Shown: positions 26,775 to 35,391 of the stretch, piece after piece | Position numbering within the stretch: the first letter of the stretch is position 1 | Layout of the letters: each line of letters opens with the position of its first letter | Assembly (NCBI GenBank): GCA_947589305.1 | Contig: CANQAP010000002.1 | Coordinates: 186,001 to 250,000, forward strand | Direction of reading: 5' to 3' | Length of the DNA stretch: 64,000 nucleotides | Origin: an uncultured Lachnospiraceae bacterium | GTDB lineage: Bacteria > Bacillota > Clostridia > Lachnospirales > Lachnospiraceae | Made by a program: the position numbers and the translations under genes | Notes under the pieces: generated by a model | Database searches by the model: none | What the model was told of the DNA's origin: nothing | The model's input: the letters and a program-made list of their open reading frames with translations, nothing else

Positions 26775-27401
26775 ATGACAGAGAAATTATTAAGTAACAA
26801 TCAGGCAGTAGTGGCAGGAGAGATTATCTCAGGATTTACGTTTAGCCATGAGGTGTTTGGAGAAGGATTCTATATGGTGGATGTGCTGGTAAGCCGTTTG
26901 AGCGATACCTATGATACGATTCCGCTTATGGTTTCAGACAGAATCATTGACGTGGATGAGGACTGCATCGGCAGAAAAGTGGAAGCAAAAGGGCAGTTCC
27001 GTTCCTATAATAAACATGAAGAGACGAAAAACCGGCTGATTCTCTCTTTGTTTGTACGGGAGATTGAATTTATTGATGATGACGAGTACATAAGTAAACC
27101 GAATCATATTTATTTGGATGGATACATCTGCAAACAACCGGTATACCGCATGACGCCTCTGGGACGAGAAATCGCGGATGTCCTGTTGGCGGTGAATCGG
27201 GCGTATGGAAAGTCCGATTATATTCCATGTATCTGCTGGGGAAGAAATGCGCGTTTTGCAGGTAAAATGCCGGTCGGCGAGCATGTAGCTGTGTGGGGCA
27301 GGATTCAAAGCCGTGAGTATCAGAAAAAAATAGGGAATGATAAAGTGGTCAGCAAAACGGCATATGAAGTCTCTGTAAGTAAGATGGAATGTTTGGAGTA
27401 A
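26775..27401 (+). CDS. single-stranded DNA-binding-like protein with two OB folds
   Basis: A 208 aa protein that reads as two tandem SSB/OB-fold units: residues about 1-105 (AVVAGEIISGFTFSHEVFGEGFYMVDVLVSR) and about 106-205 (NHIYLDGYICKQPVYRMTPLGREIADVLLAVNR, then YIPCICWGRNARFA, which is the SSB core). Housekeeping SSB has one such unit and an acidic tip; here the C-terminus is MECLE without the usual DDIPF tail. It may bind ssDNA or act as a primosome-like accessory. AAAGGAAGGAG precedes the ATG. It stands as a single gene. Confidence 0.82.
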   Translation: MTEKLLSNNQAVVAGEIISGFTFSHEVFGEGFYMVDVLVSRLSDTYDTIPLMVSDRIIDVDEDCIGRKVEAKGQFRSYNKHEETKNRLILSLFVREIEFIDDDEYISKPNHIYLDGYICKQPVYRMTPLGREIADVLLAVNRAYGKSDYIPCICWGRNARFAGKMPVGEHVAVWGRIQSREYQKKIGNDKVVSKTAYEVSVSKMECLE

Positions 27402-27529
27402 TCCGTCTTTCAATATAAAAAAGTGGATTTTTTTTCGGGCTTATGATAGAATGTAGCACATAGCATTCGTATCGGGAGTGCAATTCTTCCATTTCGATCA
27501 TTGAAATGTGAAGGTTCGGAGGAGAATAT

Positions 27530-28012
27530 ATGAGTAAGATACAGGTAATTTGCGGCTCTGGGATCGGAAAAACGTCGGCGGCGATCGGTTATGGCGTAAA
27601 GCGCGCCGGCTCCGGCAAAGAGGTAATCGTTGTTCAGTTTATGAAGGGGAGCGACACGGGTGATTACAATCTTCTGTCCAGATTAGAGCCGGAGATCAAA
27701 CTATTAAGTTTTGAGAGAACCGGAAAGTGCTACGAAGAACTAAATCCGGAAGAAAAGCAGGATCAGCAGGCAAATATCATGAACGGATTCCATTATGCGA
27801 GGAAAGTCATCCAGACCAACGAATGCGATATTTTGATACTGGACGAAAGTCTCGGTTTGGTTGACAGTGGCATCGTAGATGTTGGACAGATCATGGATTT
27901 GTTGGAACTGACTAAGAATATTGAAATGGAAGTGGTACTGACCGGACGGATATTGCCGGATGCCATTTTAAATATCGCAGATACGGTCACCCGTATAGAA
28001 GCGGTAAAGTGA
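27530..28012 (+). CDS. CobO/BtuR-like ATPase (corrinoid adenosyltransferase family)
   Basis: A 160 aa P-loop protein related to cob(I)alamin adenosyltransferases of the CobO type. VICGSGIGKTSAAIGYGVKRAG is the P-loop region, VQFMKGS and ILDESLGLVDSG follow, and EVVLTGRILPDAIL matches the C-terminal block. Differences from working CobO: the P-loop GxGKGKT is GSGIGKT, and the C-terminal KHPF-type tail is missing. No cobalamin gene is nearby; it precedes the lysine riboswitch and dapA. It could be a nucleotide-binding paralog with another role. Confidence 0.78.
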   Translation: MSKIQVICGSGIGKTSAAIGYGVKRAGSGKEVIVVQFMKGSDTGDYNLLSRLEPEIKLLSFERTGKCYEELNPEEKQDQQANIMNGFHYARKVIQTNECDILILDESLGLVDSGIVDVGQIMDLLELTKNIEMEVVLTGRILPDAILNIADTVTRIEAVK

Positions 28013-28039
28013 TGATTCACAGATCGGTCTCGATTTTTA

Positions 28040-28068
28040 TTGACACCGTTTACCAGTAGTGGTACGAT
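28040..28068 (+). promoter_or_regulatory. promoter of the lysine riboswitch-dapAB transcript
   Basis: TTGACA at 28040-28045 and TACGAT at 28063-28068 with a 17-bp spacer, placing the transcript start just ahead of the riboswitch. Confidence 0.65.
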
Positions 28069-28084
28069 AAACAAAACTAATCAT

Positions 28085-28301
28085 GTAAGTAGAGGTGCAA
28101 GAATTAAGAGTACGCTTTTGGACGTGGTTCAGGAACGGTTGAAGAAAGCGGAAAGGAAGGATTGCCGAAGAGCTTATCACCTAACGGATAAGTTTCTGGG
28201 CATACAGTGAATAACTGTATGACTGTCATCGTAAGATGGAGGGCTACTGGGATATTACATATGTTAGAATATTCAGGTCGGCTTTTCCAAGCCGACCTTT
28301 T
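28085..28301 (+). ncRNA. lysine riboswitch (L box) with terminator
   Basis: The leader carries the L-box core: AGAGGTGCAA then GAGTA near 28091-28112, AGGATTGCCGAAG near 28158-28171, a stem formed by CATACAGT and ACTGTATG (28201-28221), and GATGGAGGGCTACTG near 28235-28250. The expression platform is the hairpin AGGTCGGCTT-TTCC-AAGCCGACCT (28275-28298) followed by TTTT. Lysine binding should favour the terminator and switch off dapA-dapB. This accounts for most of the 334-base gap between genes. Confidence 0.92.
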
Positions 28302-28346
28302 CCATTCACCGCTACTTATCGCAACGTTACGAGGAGGAATGATAAC

Positions 28347-29231
28347 ATGTCTATTTTTGAAGGAGCAGGTGTTGCATTGGTCACTCCGTTTTTGGAGGAC
28401 GGAACGGTTGACTTTCCTAAGTTAAAAGAACTGGTAGAATTTCAGATCCAAAATGAAACGGATGCCATTATCATATGCGGTACAACGGGAGAGTCGTCTA
28501 CGCTTACCCATGAAGAACATTTGGAATGTATTCGGAAATGTGTCGAATATGTCAACGGACGGGTTCCGGTGATTGCGGGTACAGGTTCCAACTGCACGGA
28601 AACAGCCATTTATTTATCCACGGAAGCCCAAGCATATGGCGCGGATGCCCTGCTCATAGTCACACCGTATTACAATAAGGCGACTCAAAACGGATTGATC
28701 GCACATTATACGGCGATCGCCAAGTCAGTCCGCCTTCCGATTATCATGTATAATGTGCCAAGCCGCACGGGTTGCAATATTCAGCCGGAGACAGCAGTCG
28801 CATTGGCAAAGAATGTCGAAAACATTGTAGCGATCAAAGAAGCAAGCGGTAATATTTCTCAGGTTGCAAAATTAATGAGCCTTGCGAACGGATGTCTGGA
28901 CCTGTATTCGGGAAATGATGACCAGATCGTGCCGATTCTGTCATTAGGCGGTAAAGGCGTGATATCGGTTACGTCCAATGTGATTCCAAGGGATACGCAT
29001 TTGTTAGTGAAAAAATTTCTCGCAGGAGATGTTTCCGGAGCTTTGGAACTACAGCTTAAGGCAATCAACCTGTGCAATGCGTTGTTCTGTGAAGTAAACC
29101 CGATTCCGGTCAAGAAAGCGGTGGCTCTGATGGGGCTTTGCGGAGGAACGTTAAGAATGCCGTTGACCGATATGGAGCCGCAGAATGTGGAACGTTTGAA
29201 GAAGGCAATGCAAGAGTACGGCATTTTGTAG
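28347..29231 (+). CDS. dapA: 4-hydroxy-tetrahydrodipicolinate synthase
   Basis: A 294 aa enzyme that condenses pyruvate with aspartate semialdehyde in lysine/diaminopimelate synthesis. GVALVTPF, ICGTTGESSTLTHEEH, VTPYYNKATQ, YNVPSRTGCN and the Schiff-base lysine segment NIVAIKEASGN are all present. The ATG at 28347 follows GAGGAGG; an upstream reading from 28236 would run through the riboswitch terminator and is rejected. It is controlled by the L box and is followed by dapB 11 bases later. Confidence 0.97.
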   Translation: MSIFEGAGVALVTPFLEDGTVDFPKLKELVEFQIQNETDAIIICGTTGESSTLTHEEHLECIRKCVEYVNGRVPVIAGTGSNCTETAIYLSTEAQAYGADALLIVTPYYNKATQNGLIAHYTAIAKSVRLPIIMYNVPSRTGCNIQPETAVALAKNVENIVAIKEASGNISQVAKLMSLANGCLDLYSGNDDQIVPILSLGGKGVISVTSNVIPRDTHLLVKKFLAGDVSGALELQLKAINLCNALFCEVNPIPVKKAVALMGLCGGTLRMPLTDMEPQNVERLKKAMQEYGIL

Positions 29232-29242
29232 GAGGATATAAC

Positions 29243-29998
29243 ATGGTAAAGGTAATCATGAACGGTTGCAACGGAAAAATGGGGCAGGTCATCAGCAAAA
29301 TCACAGCGGAAGATCCACAGATAGAGGTGATCGCGGGAATTGATGTTCTAGATAATATTCAGAATCCGTATCCGGTATTTACAGATATCAGAGAGTGTCA
29401 GATACCGGCGGATGTCATCATTGATTTTTCAACTGCCAAGGCGGTGGATGCACTATTAGACTATGCGGTTTTCAAACAGATACCGGTAGTTTTGTGTACG
29501 ACGGGTCTGACAGAGGAACAGTTAAGACATGTGGAAGAAGCCTCAGATAAGGTCGCCGTTTTAAAATCGGCAAATATGTCGCTCGGAATCAATACGATCA
29601 TGAAATTATTACAGCAGGCGGTTTTGGTATTTGGACCGGCAGGATATGACGTGGAAATCGTAGAAAAGCATCATAACCTGAAACTGGATGCTCCTTCCGG
29701 AACGGCGATCGCATTGGCGGATTCTATGAATGAAGTCATGGATCATCAGTATGAATATATTTATGACAGAAGCCGGCGAAGAGAAAAAAGAGGAAAAAAG
29801 GAACTGGGTATCTCGGCTGTCCGCGGCGGTACGATCGTCGGGGAGCATGAAGTGCTGTTTGCCGGTACGGATGAAGTGATTGAAATTAAGCATACGGCTT
29901 ACAGCAAAGCAGTCTTCGCGAAAGGAGCGGTAGAAGCTGCAAAGTTTTTAGCGGGAAAACCGGCAGGTTTATATTCCATGAGTGATGTAATTGCATAG
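29243..29998 (+). CDS. dapB: 4-hydroxy-tetrahydrodipicolinate reductase
   Basis: A 251 aa NAD(P)H-dependent reductase, the next step after dapA. VIMNGCNGKMGQVI is the nucleotide-binding loop, DFSTAKAVDALLDYA and VLCTTGLTEEQ follow, and EIVEKHHNLKLDAPSGTA is the catalytic signature. The ATG at 29243 has GGAGG upstream; the 29138 reading overlaps dapA and is rejected. A terminator follows at 30059-30094. Confidence 0.97.
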   Translation: MVKVIMNGCNGKMGQVISKITAEDPQIEVIAGIDVLDNIQNPYPVFTDIRECQIPADVIIDFSTAKAVDALLDYAVFKQIPVVLCTTGLTEEQLRHVEEASDKVAVLKSANMSLGINTIMKLLQQAVLVFGPAGYDVEIVEKHHNLKLDAPSGTAIALADSMNEVMDHQYEYIYDRSRRREKRGKKELGISAVRGGTIVGEHEVLFAGTDEVIEIKHTAYSKAVFAKGAVEAAKFLAGKPAGLYSMSDVIA

Positions 29999-30058
29999 CG
30001 TATCGTTTGTCATGAATGGGTGTTTGCCATACAGGATCGTTTCATGGCGATATCTAAG

Positions 30059-30094
30059 AAAGCCGTATGTGTTGGTTGCAGATACGGCTTTTTT
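30059..30094 (+). terminator. terminator of dapAB
   Basis: AAGCCGTAT pairs with ATACGGCTT around a 13-base loop and continues into a run of six T ending at 30094. Confidence 0.85.
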
Positions 30095-30177
30095 GTATTA
30101 AAATAAAAGAATATGAGAAGATATATGATAGAACGAAAACGGACTGGATGAACTGAAAAGCGGAAGTGAGGAAAAGA

Positions 30178-32112
30178 ATGAAAGACGGCTATATCAAAGT
30201 AGCGGCAGTAACACCGACCATTCGGGTGGCAGATTGCGTATATAATAGAGAACAGATTTTAAAAGCAGTACGAAAAGCAGAAGAGCAGAATGTAAAGCTG
30301 TTGGTGTTTCCGGAGTTATGCTTGACCGGATATACTTGCGGCGATCTGTTTTTGCAGGAGACGCTGTTGCAAGGAGCCAAAAATAGCTTATTGTGGTTGC
30401 TGGAACAGACGAAAGAATGTTCCATGTTTCTGGTGATTGGACTGCCGGTCAGCGTGGACTGCAAGTTATATAATGTGGCTGCATGTATGCAACAGGGAAA
30501 ACTGCTCGGCATGATTCCGAAAACATATATGCCGAACTATTCGGAATTTTATGAAGTGCGGCATTTTACCAAGGGTAATCAGGAAGTCCGCATGATTCCC
30601 TTTGACCGGTTTCAAGTGCCTTTTGGAACCCGGCAGTTGTTTCGATGCAGGCAGATGCCGGAGTTTACGATCGGTTGTGAGATCTGCGAGGATCTCTGGG
30701 TGCCAAATCCGCCATCGGCAAAGCATGCACAGGCAGGCGCCACGGTCATTTGTAATCTGTCTGCAAGTGTAGAGGTGACCGCAAAAGAAAATTATCGCAG
30801 GCAATTGGTGGTATTGCAATCGGCACGAACCGTTAGCGCTTATATTTATGCGGATGCGGGAGAGGGAGAATCGACGACAGATGTGGTATTCAGCGCGCAT
30901 AATATCATCAGTGAAAACGGTACTTTGCTCGCGGAAGGAAAGCGCTTTACAAATAGTATGGTGATCACGGAAATTGATGTTAAAAAGCTGTCTGAGGAAC
31001 GGCGGAGGATGAATACCTATGAAGCGGGTGCATATGACGGATATCAGATACAGGAATTTGAATTGCCGGTCGAGCCGACCGTTCTGACACGGTATATCTC
31101 CCGGACGCCGTTCATACCGTTGGACGAGACAATGCGTGTCGAACGGTGTGAAGAGATTTTCACTTTGCAGGCAATGGGATTGAAAAAACGGTTGATTCAT
31201 GTCAATGCGAAAACCGCCGTTTTAGGGTTGTCCGGCGGATTAGATTCGACTTTAGCGTTGTTGGTCACGGCAAGGGCATTTGATCTGGCAGGATACGACC
31301 GAAAGAACATATTGGGGATTACGATGCCGGGCTATGGAACGACAGACCGTACGTATCAGAATGCTTTGAATATGGCGGACGCGTTGGGTATTAACCTTCA
31401 GGAAATCAGTATTGTGCCGGCGGTAGATCAGCATTTTCTGGATATCGGACATGATAAACAAACGCATGACCTCACTTATGAAAACAGTCAGGCAAGAGAA
31501 CGGACACAGATTTTGATGGATATCGCAAATCAGACGTCCGGCTTGGTGATCGGAACCGGAGATCTCTCGGAAATGGCTCTCGGCTGGGCTACCTACAACG
31601 GAGATCACATGTCTATGTATGCAGTGAACGTGTCTATTCCGAAAACGCTGGTAAGACATCTGGTACGCTATGTGGCAGACAGTACGGATACGGAGTGTTT
31701 AAAACATATCTTATATGATGTGTTGGAAACACCGGTCAGTCCGGAGTTACTTCCACCGGAAGACGGAGAGATTGTACAAAAAACCGAGGACGTGGTAGGT
31801 CCATATGAATTGCATGACTTTTTTCTGTATTACATGATGCGATTTGGATTTGCCCCGTCGAAGATTTATCGTATCGCAACGACCGCATTTGCTTCAACAT
31901 ACAAAAACGAAACCATTCTGAAGTGGCTGCGGACATTTTATCGGAGATTTTTTAGTCAGCAGTTTAAGCGTTCCTGCGTGCCGGACGGACCGAAAGTGGG
32001 TACGGTTGCGTTATCTCCTAGGGGAGATTGGCGAATGCCGAGCGATGCTTGCGTCACCTTATGGATGCAGGATTTAGAGCAGATAGAAGAAAAACAGAGC
32101 AATGAACAATAG
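30178..32112 (+). CDS. nadE: glutamine-dependent NAD+ synthetase
   Basis: A 644 aa two-domain enzyme. The N-terminal nitrilase-like glutaminase (about 1-290) shows the Glu of FPELCLTGYTCGDLF, a catalytic Lys near MIPKTYMPNY and the Cys in GCEICEDLWVP. The C-terminal synthetase (about 330-640) has the PP-loop GLSGGLDSTLAL and GTGDLSEMALGWATYNGDH. It converts deamido-NAD to NAD+ with glutamine as N donor. The ATG at 30178 is preceded by GTGAGG. Two NAD-consuming sirtuins are elsewhere in the window, but not linked to it. Confidence 0.96.
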   Translation: MKDGYIKVAAVTPTIRVADCVYNREQILKAVRKAEEQNVKLLVFPELCLTGYTCGDLFLQETLLQGAKNSLLWLLEQTKECSMFLVIGLPVSVDCKLYNVAACMQQGKLLGMIPKTYMPNYSEFYEVRHFTKGNQEVRMIPFDRFQVPFGTRQLFRCRQMPEFTIGCEICEDLWVPNPPSAKHAQAGATVICNLSASVEVTAKENYRRQLVVLQSARTVSAYIYADAGEGESTTDVVFSAHNIISENGTLLAEGKRFTNSMVITEIDVKKLSEERRRMNTYEAGAYDGYQIQEFELPVEPTVLTRYISRTPFIPLDETMRVERCEEIFTLQAMGLKKRLIHVNAKTAVLGLSGGLDSTLALLVTARAFDLAGYDRKNILGITMPGYGTTDRTYQNALNMADALGINLQEISIVPAVDQHFLDIGHDKQTHDLTYENSQARERTQILMDIANQTSGLVIGTGDLSEMALGWATYNGDHMSMYAVNVSIPKTLVRHLVRYVADSTDTECLKHILYDVLETPVSPELLPPEDGEIVQKTEDVVGPYELHDFFLYYMMRFGFAPSKIYRIATTAFASTYKNETILKWLRTFYRRFFSQQFKRSCVPDGPKVGTVALSPRGDWRMPSDACVTLWMQDLEQIEEKQSNEQ

Positions 32113-32132
32113 CTCAGAAAGAAAGGGATAGT

Positions 32133-33011
32133 ATGAAGTATACCATTATTACCGATTCCGCTACCGATATGCCGAAAGAGATCATTGACCGTTATCATCT
32201 ACATGTGATTCCGACTCCGGTCGTAATAGAAGGAACGGATTATTTTGACGGTGAGACGGTGTTTCCGGAGGATTTTTATCGCATGCAGAGAGACCATGCG
32301 GAAATCTCAACCTATCATATCAATGCGCATATGTTTAAAGAACACTTCCGTCCATATGCAGAGAAAAATGAGACGGTGGTGTATGTGTGTTTTTCCACGG
32401 GGCTGGCAGCTACGTATAATGCGGCGAGGATGGCAAAAGAAGAATTATTGGAAGAGTTTCCGGATTGGGATTTAACGATCGTAGATTCGAAATGCGCCTC
32501 ATTAGGTTTTGGACTGTTGGTTTATTATGCGTTACGCATGCAGGAGCATGGGGCAGATAAAGAAACGGTGATCGAAGCGCTAGAATATCATAGGGAACAT
32601 ATTAAGCATATCATTACGGTGGAAACACTGGAATACCTGTATAGAGGCGGTCGCTTGAGTAGAACCAGTATGGTAGTAGGTGGTGTGCTGGATATCAAAC
32701 CGATTATTCATATGGACGAAAACGGTTCTTTACAAGCGATCGAAAAAGTACGCGGACGGAATAAATCTCTGAAAAGAATGGTAGAACTGGTCGGAGAATG
32801 GTGCGCAAATCCAGCCGGACAGTTGGTTGGAATTTGCCACGGAGATGATTTTGAAACCATGAAACAGGTGGAATCCATGATCCGGGAACGTTATGGAACG
32901 ACGGAATTTTTAGAAAATTATGTCGGCTGTGCGATCGGTGCGCATACCGGTACCGGTATTATCGGAATTGTATTTTTAGATGAAGAGTCAAAATATCATC
33001 AATGGTTGTAA
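32133..33011 (+). CDS. DegV family fatty acid-binding protein
   Basis: A 292 aa DegV protein. YTIITDSATDMPKEI is the N-terminal signature, STYHINAHMF lies where TSQPS-type motifs sit in other members, and TLEYLYRGGRLSRTS plus LDIKPIIHMDENG are family blocks. DegV proteins bind a fatty acid and, in FakB form, present it to the FakA kinase for phospholipid synthesis; no fakA is nearby. AAAGAAAGGG precedes the ATG, 20 bases after nadE. Confidence 0.93.
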   Translation: MKYTIITDSATDMPKEIIDRYHLHVIPTPVVIEGTDYFDGETVFPEDFYRMQRDHAEISTYHINAHMFKEHFRPYAEKNETVVYVCFSTGLAATYNAARMAKEELLEEFPDWDLTIVDSKCASLGFGLLVYYALRMQEHGADKETVIEALEYHREHIKHIITVETLEYLYRGGRLSRTSMVVGGVLDIKPIIHMDENGSLQAIEKVRGRNKSLKRMVELVGEWCANPAGQLVGICHGDDFETMKQVESMIRERYGTTEFLENYVGCAIGAHTGTGIIGIVFLDEESKYHQWL

Positions 33012-33072
33012 GAATTTCTTAAGAATTTCTTATGGATTTACAACATTTTGTATCTGACAGTTGTGTTATACT
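33011..33072 (+). promoter_or_regulatory. tandem 11-bp direct repeat and -10 upstream of the ABC/CARDB operon
   Basis: AGAATTTCTTA occurs twice head to tail at 33011-33021 and 33022-33032. An 11-bp period is typical of binding sites for OmpR-family response regulators. TATACT at 33067-33072 is a likely -10, with no good -35, which fits an activator-dependent promoter. No two-component pair is adjacent. Confidence 0.55.
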
Positions 33073-33153
33073 ACAAGATATAGAATCTCATAAGATAGAT
33101 GGAAAGTCTGTTGTTATATGTCTCAAAGTATCTTATGAAAAGGAGGTAGGAGA

Positions 33154-33897
33154 TTGGACGAAAGAAACGTAGTAGTTCAGGTAGATAACTTGTATAAGAT
33201 TTATAAAATCGGTACTAATAAAGTACGGGCGTTAAACGGAATCTCCTTTCAGGTGTATGAAGGTGAGTTTTGTGCTATCGTCGGCACTTCCGGTTCCGGT
33301 AAATCTACCTTACTGAATATGTTAGCTGGCTTGGAACATCCGACAAAAGGGAAGATTGCGATCCGGGGACAGCATATTGAGAAGCTGAATGAAAAACAAC
33401 TGGTGACGTTTCGAAGGGAGCATATTGGTTTTATCTTTCAGTCATTTAATTTAATGAGTACCATGAATGCGATTGAAAATGTCGCATTACCGCTGACGTT
33501 CCGCGGGATCCCAAAAAAAGAACGGCTCAAACGGGCGGAACGGATGATCAAACTGGTAGGTTTGGAGCAGTATAAAAAGCATCGACCAAATCAGATGTCC
33601 GGTGGTCAACAGCAAAGAGTGGGGATGGCGAGGGCATTGGTTTTAAATCCGGATATCGTGTTTGCAGATGAACCGACCGGCAATTTAGATTCCGTTACTT
33701 CGGAAGAGATGATGAGGTTAATGAGGAATGTAGTCAATAAACATCATAAAACGCTGATCATGGTCACACATGATAACCATTTAGCTTCTTATGCGGATCG
33801 CATCATACATATCAAAGACGGAAAAATCATCAAAATTGAGGACAACACGGATAAATGGAATATGAACATGGCTGTGGCTGTGGGCGAGGAGGAGTAA
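33154..33897 (+). CDS. ABC transporter ATP-binding protein (MacB/LolD type)
   Basis: A 247 aa ATPase of the MacB/LolD/FtsE group. GTSGSGKSTLLNMLAGLEHPTKG is Walker A, QMSGGQQQRVGMARAL the signature, VFADEPTGNLD Walker B and MVTHDNHLASYADR the H loop. The start is TTG with AAAGGAGG upstream. It is the first gene of a three-gene unit with a surface-exposed protein and an FtsX-like permease, spaced by 3 bases and then overlapping. In this family the ATPase drives a mechanical change in the permease rather than classical import. Confidence 0.93.
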   Translation: MDERNVVVQVDNLYKIYKIGTNKVRALNGISFQVYEGEFCAIVGTSGSGKSTLLNMLAGLEHPTKGKIAIRGQHIEKLNEKQLVTFRREHIGFIFQSFNLMSTMNAIENVALPLTFRGIPKKERLKRAERMIKLVGLEQYKKHRPNQMSGGQQQRVGMARALVLNPDIVFADEPTGNLDSVTSEEMMRLMRNVVNKHHKTLIMVTHDNHLASYADRIIHIKDGKIIKIEDNTDKWNMNMAVAVGEEE

Positions 33898-33900
33898 GAT

Positions 33901-35391
33901 ATGAAAAAGAAAACATGGAATGTAGCAAAGAAGATCGGAATCCTGATGACGGCAGCTATGCTGGCTTGTGGAAGCTTGGGATGGACAAGCGTGTCCGTGC
34001 CTGTGCGAATGACAGAAGATGTACCGGCAGCCGGCAGCACCGATACGGATCATTCGGAAGATGCACCAAATAGTACAGAGTACAGTAAAAATACGGATGT
34101 TTTATTGACCGGCGTGAATGCACCGGCAGCAAAATATGGAGAATCAACTACCATAGGATTTGTGGCAAAGGTAAAAGGCGAGGGCGCGATCCTCAGTATT
34201 TCTCCGGTAGTATCCGAACAGTTCCCGTTTGAAAGCAATGATGCTGCTTACATGGTCGTGCAGGGAGATGCGACCACCAAAGAGTTAAGCGCGAATTATA
34301 ATTTTACGGTTCGGAGCGATGTGCCAACCGGCTATCAGGCAGTAGAATTTAATATTGAATACATAAAAGACGGTGTAGAATACAGTGTGATCAAAACGGT
34401 AAATGTAAAATTTGAAGGAGAGCCTGCTACGACGGAGCCGCCGAGTACGGAACCGCCGACAGAGGAAGAAGGTCCGATCTCAACACCGCGGGTCATTGTA
34501 ACCGGATTTGAAACCGATCCGGCACAGGTTCTGGCAGGAGAACCGTTTACACTGACGCTGCACATTAAGAATACCTCCAGCCGGACGGCAGTTTCCAATA
34601 TGAAAATTGCGTTAGCCGCTGCAGAAGGTGAGTTTCTGCCGACATCCGGTTCAAGTACCTTATTCATCTCCAGTCTGGGAGCCGGTCAGACGACCGACCT
34701 GTCTTTGGAAATGACGGCGTTAGCAAGTCTGGAGCCGAAGCCATATGTTTTAACGCTCACAGCCAATTATGAAGACGGAGAGGCAAATCCGTTCGAATCC
34801 ACGGAAAACATTTCCATACCGGTTTATCAGGAAGCACGGATCAAGATTACGGAAGTCATGGTGATGCCGGATATGATCACCGTAAATAATCAGGGAAGCG
34901 TCAGCTTTAATATCAATAATCTGGGGAAAAGCGTATTGACCAATGTACAGGTACGTTTAGAAGGTGATTCCATTGAATGTGAAGATACCTTTGTCGGAAA
35001 TATTGCGGCAGGGGCAACCGGTTATGCGGACGTTACGGTCACCGGTATACAGCCGACTATGGATGACGGTATCGTCAGTCTGATCATTACATACGAAGAT
35101 TCAGCCGGTCAGGAATGTACATATGAAGATGAAGTGACCATACTGGTACAGGAAGAAATGCTTGAGGATTTTTATGTTCCGGATGATGAAATGGTAAATA
35201 TCGGTATGCCGTTGTGGCAGAAACTATTGATCGTACTGGGTATTTTAGTTGTGATTGCGATAATTGCAGTGGTCATCATCCTTGTGGTAGTAAAAAAGAA
35301 AAAGAAGAAGAAGGCTATGGAAGAAGAAGACTTAGAAGAGGATATGGACGACGAGTTGTTGGAACAGACAGATAAGGAGAATGTAGAATGA
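33901..35391 (+). CDS. CARDB/S-layer-like secreted membrane-anchored protein
   Basis: A 496 aa exported protein. A signal sequence covers about residues 1-32 (basic start, then hydrophobic). Two or three Ig-like/CARDB-type domains follow, separated by a Thr/Pro/Glu linker (about 176-195, repeats of TEPPS and TEPPT). A single C-terminal membrane helix (about 438-463) is followed by a run of seven lysines and an acidic cytosolic tail. It lies between the ATPase and the FtsX-type permease and overlaps the latter by 4 bases, so it is likely an extracellular subunit of that complex. The function is unknown. Confidence 0.85.
   Translation: MKKKTWNVAKKIGILMTAAMLACGSLGWTSVSVPVRMTEDVPAAGSTDTDHSEDAPNSTEYSKNTDVLLTGVNAPAAKYGESTTIGFVAKVKGEGAILSISPVVSEQFPFESNDAAYMVVQGDATTKELSANYNFTVRSDVPTGYQAVEFNIEYIKDGVEYSVIKTVNVKFEGEPATTEPPSTEPPTEEEGPISTPRVIVTGFETDPAQVLAGEPFTLTLHIKNTSSRTAVSNMKIALAAAEGEFLPTSGSSTLFISSLGAGQTTDLSLEMTALASLEPKPYVLTLTANYEDGEANPFESTENISIPVYQEARIKITEVMVMPDMITVNNQGSVSFNINNLGKSVLTNVQVRLEGDSIECEDTFVGNIAAGATGYADVTVTGIQPTMDDGIVSLIITYEDSAGQECTYEDEVTILVQEEMLEDFYVPDDEMVNIGMPLWQKLLIVLGILVVIAIIAVVIILVVVKKKKKKKAMEEEDLEEDMDDELLEQTDKENVE

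Noticed and set aside
28236-28346. N-terminal extension of dapA
   Set aside because: It would translate through the lysine riboswitch terminator; the ATG at 28347 has the ribosome site and the family start.
30466-31200. 244-codon minus-strand frame inside nadE
   Set aside because: Antisense shadow of a conserved enzyme with no recognisable motif.
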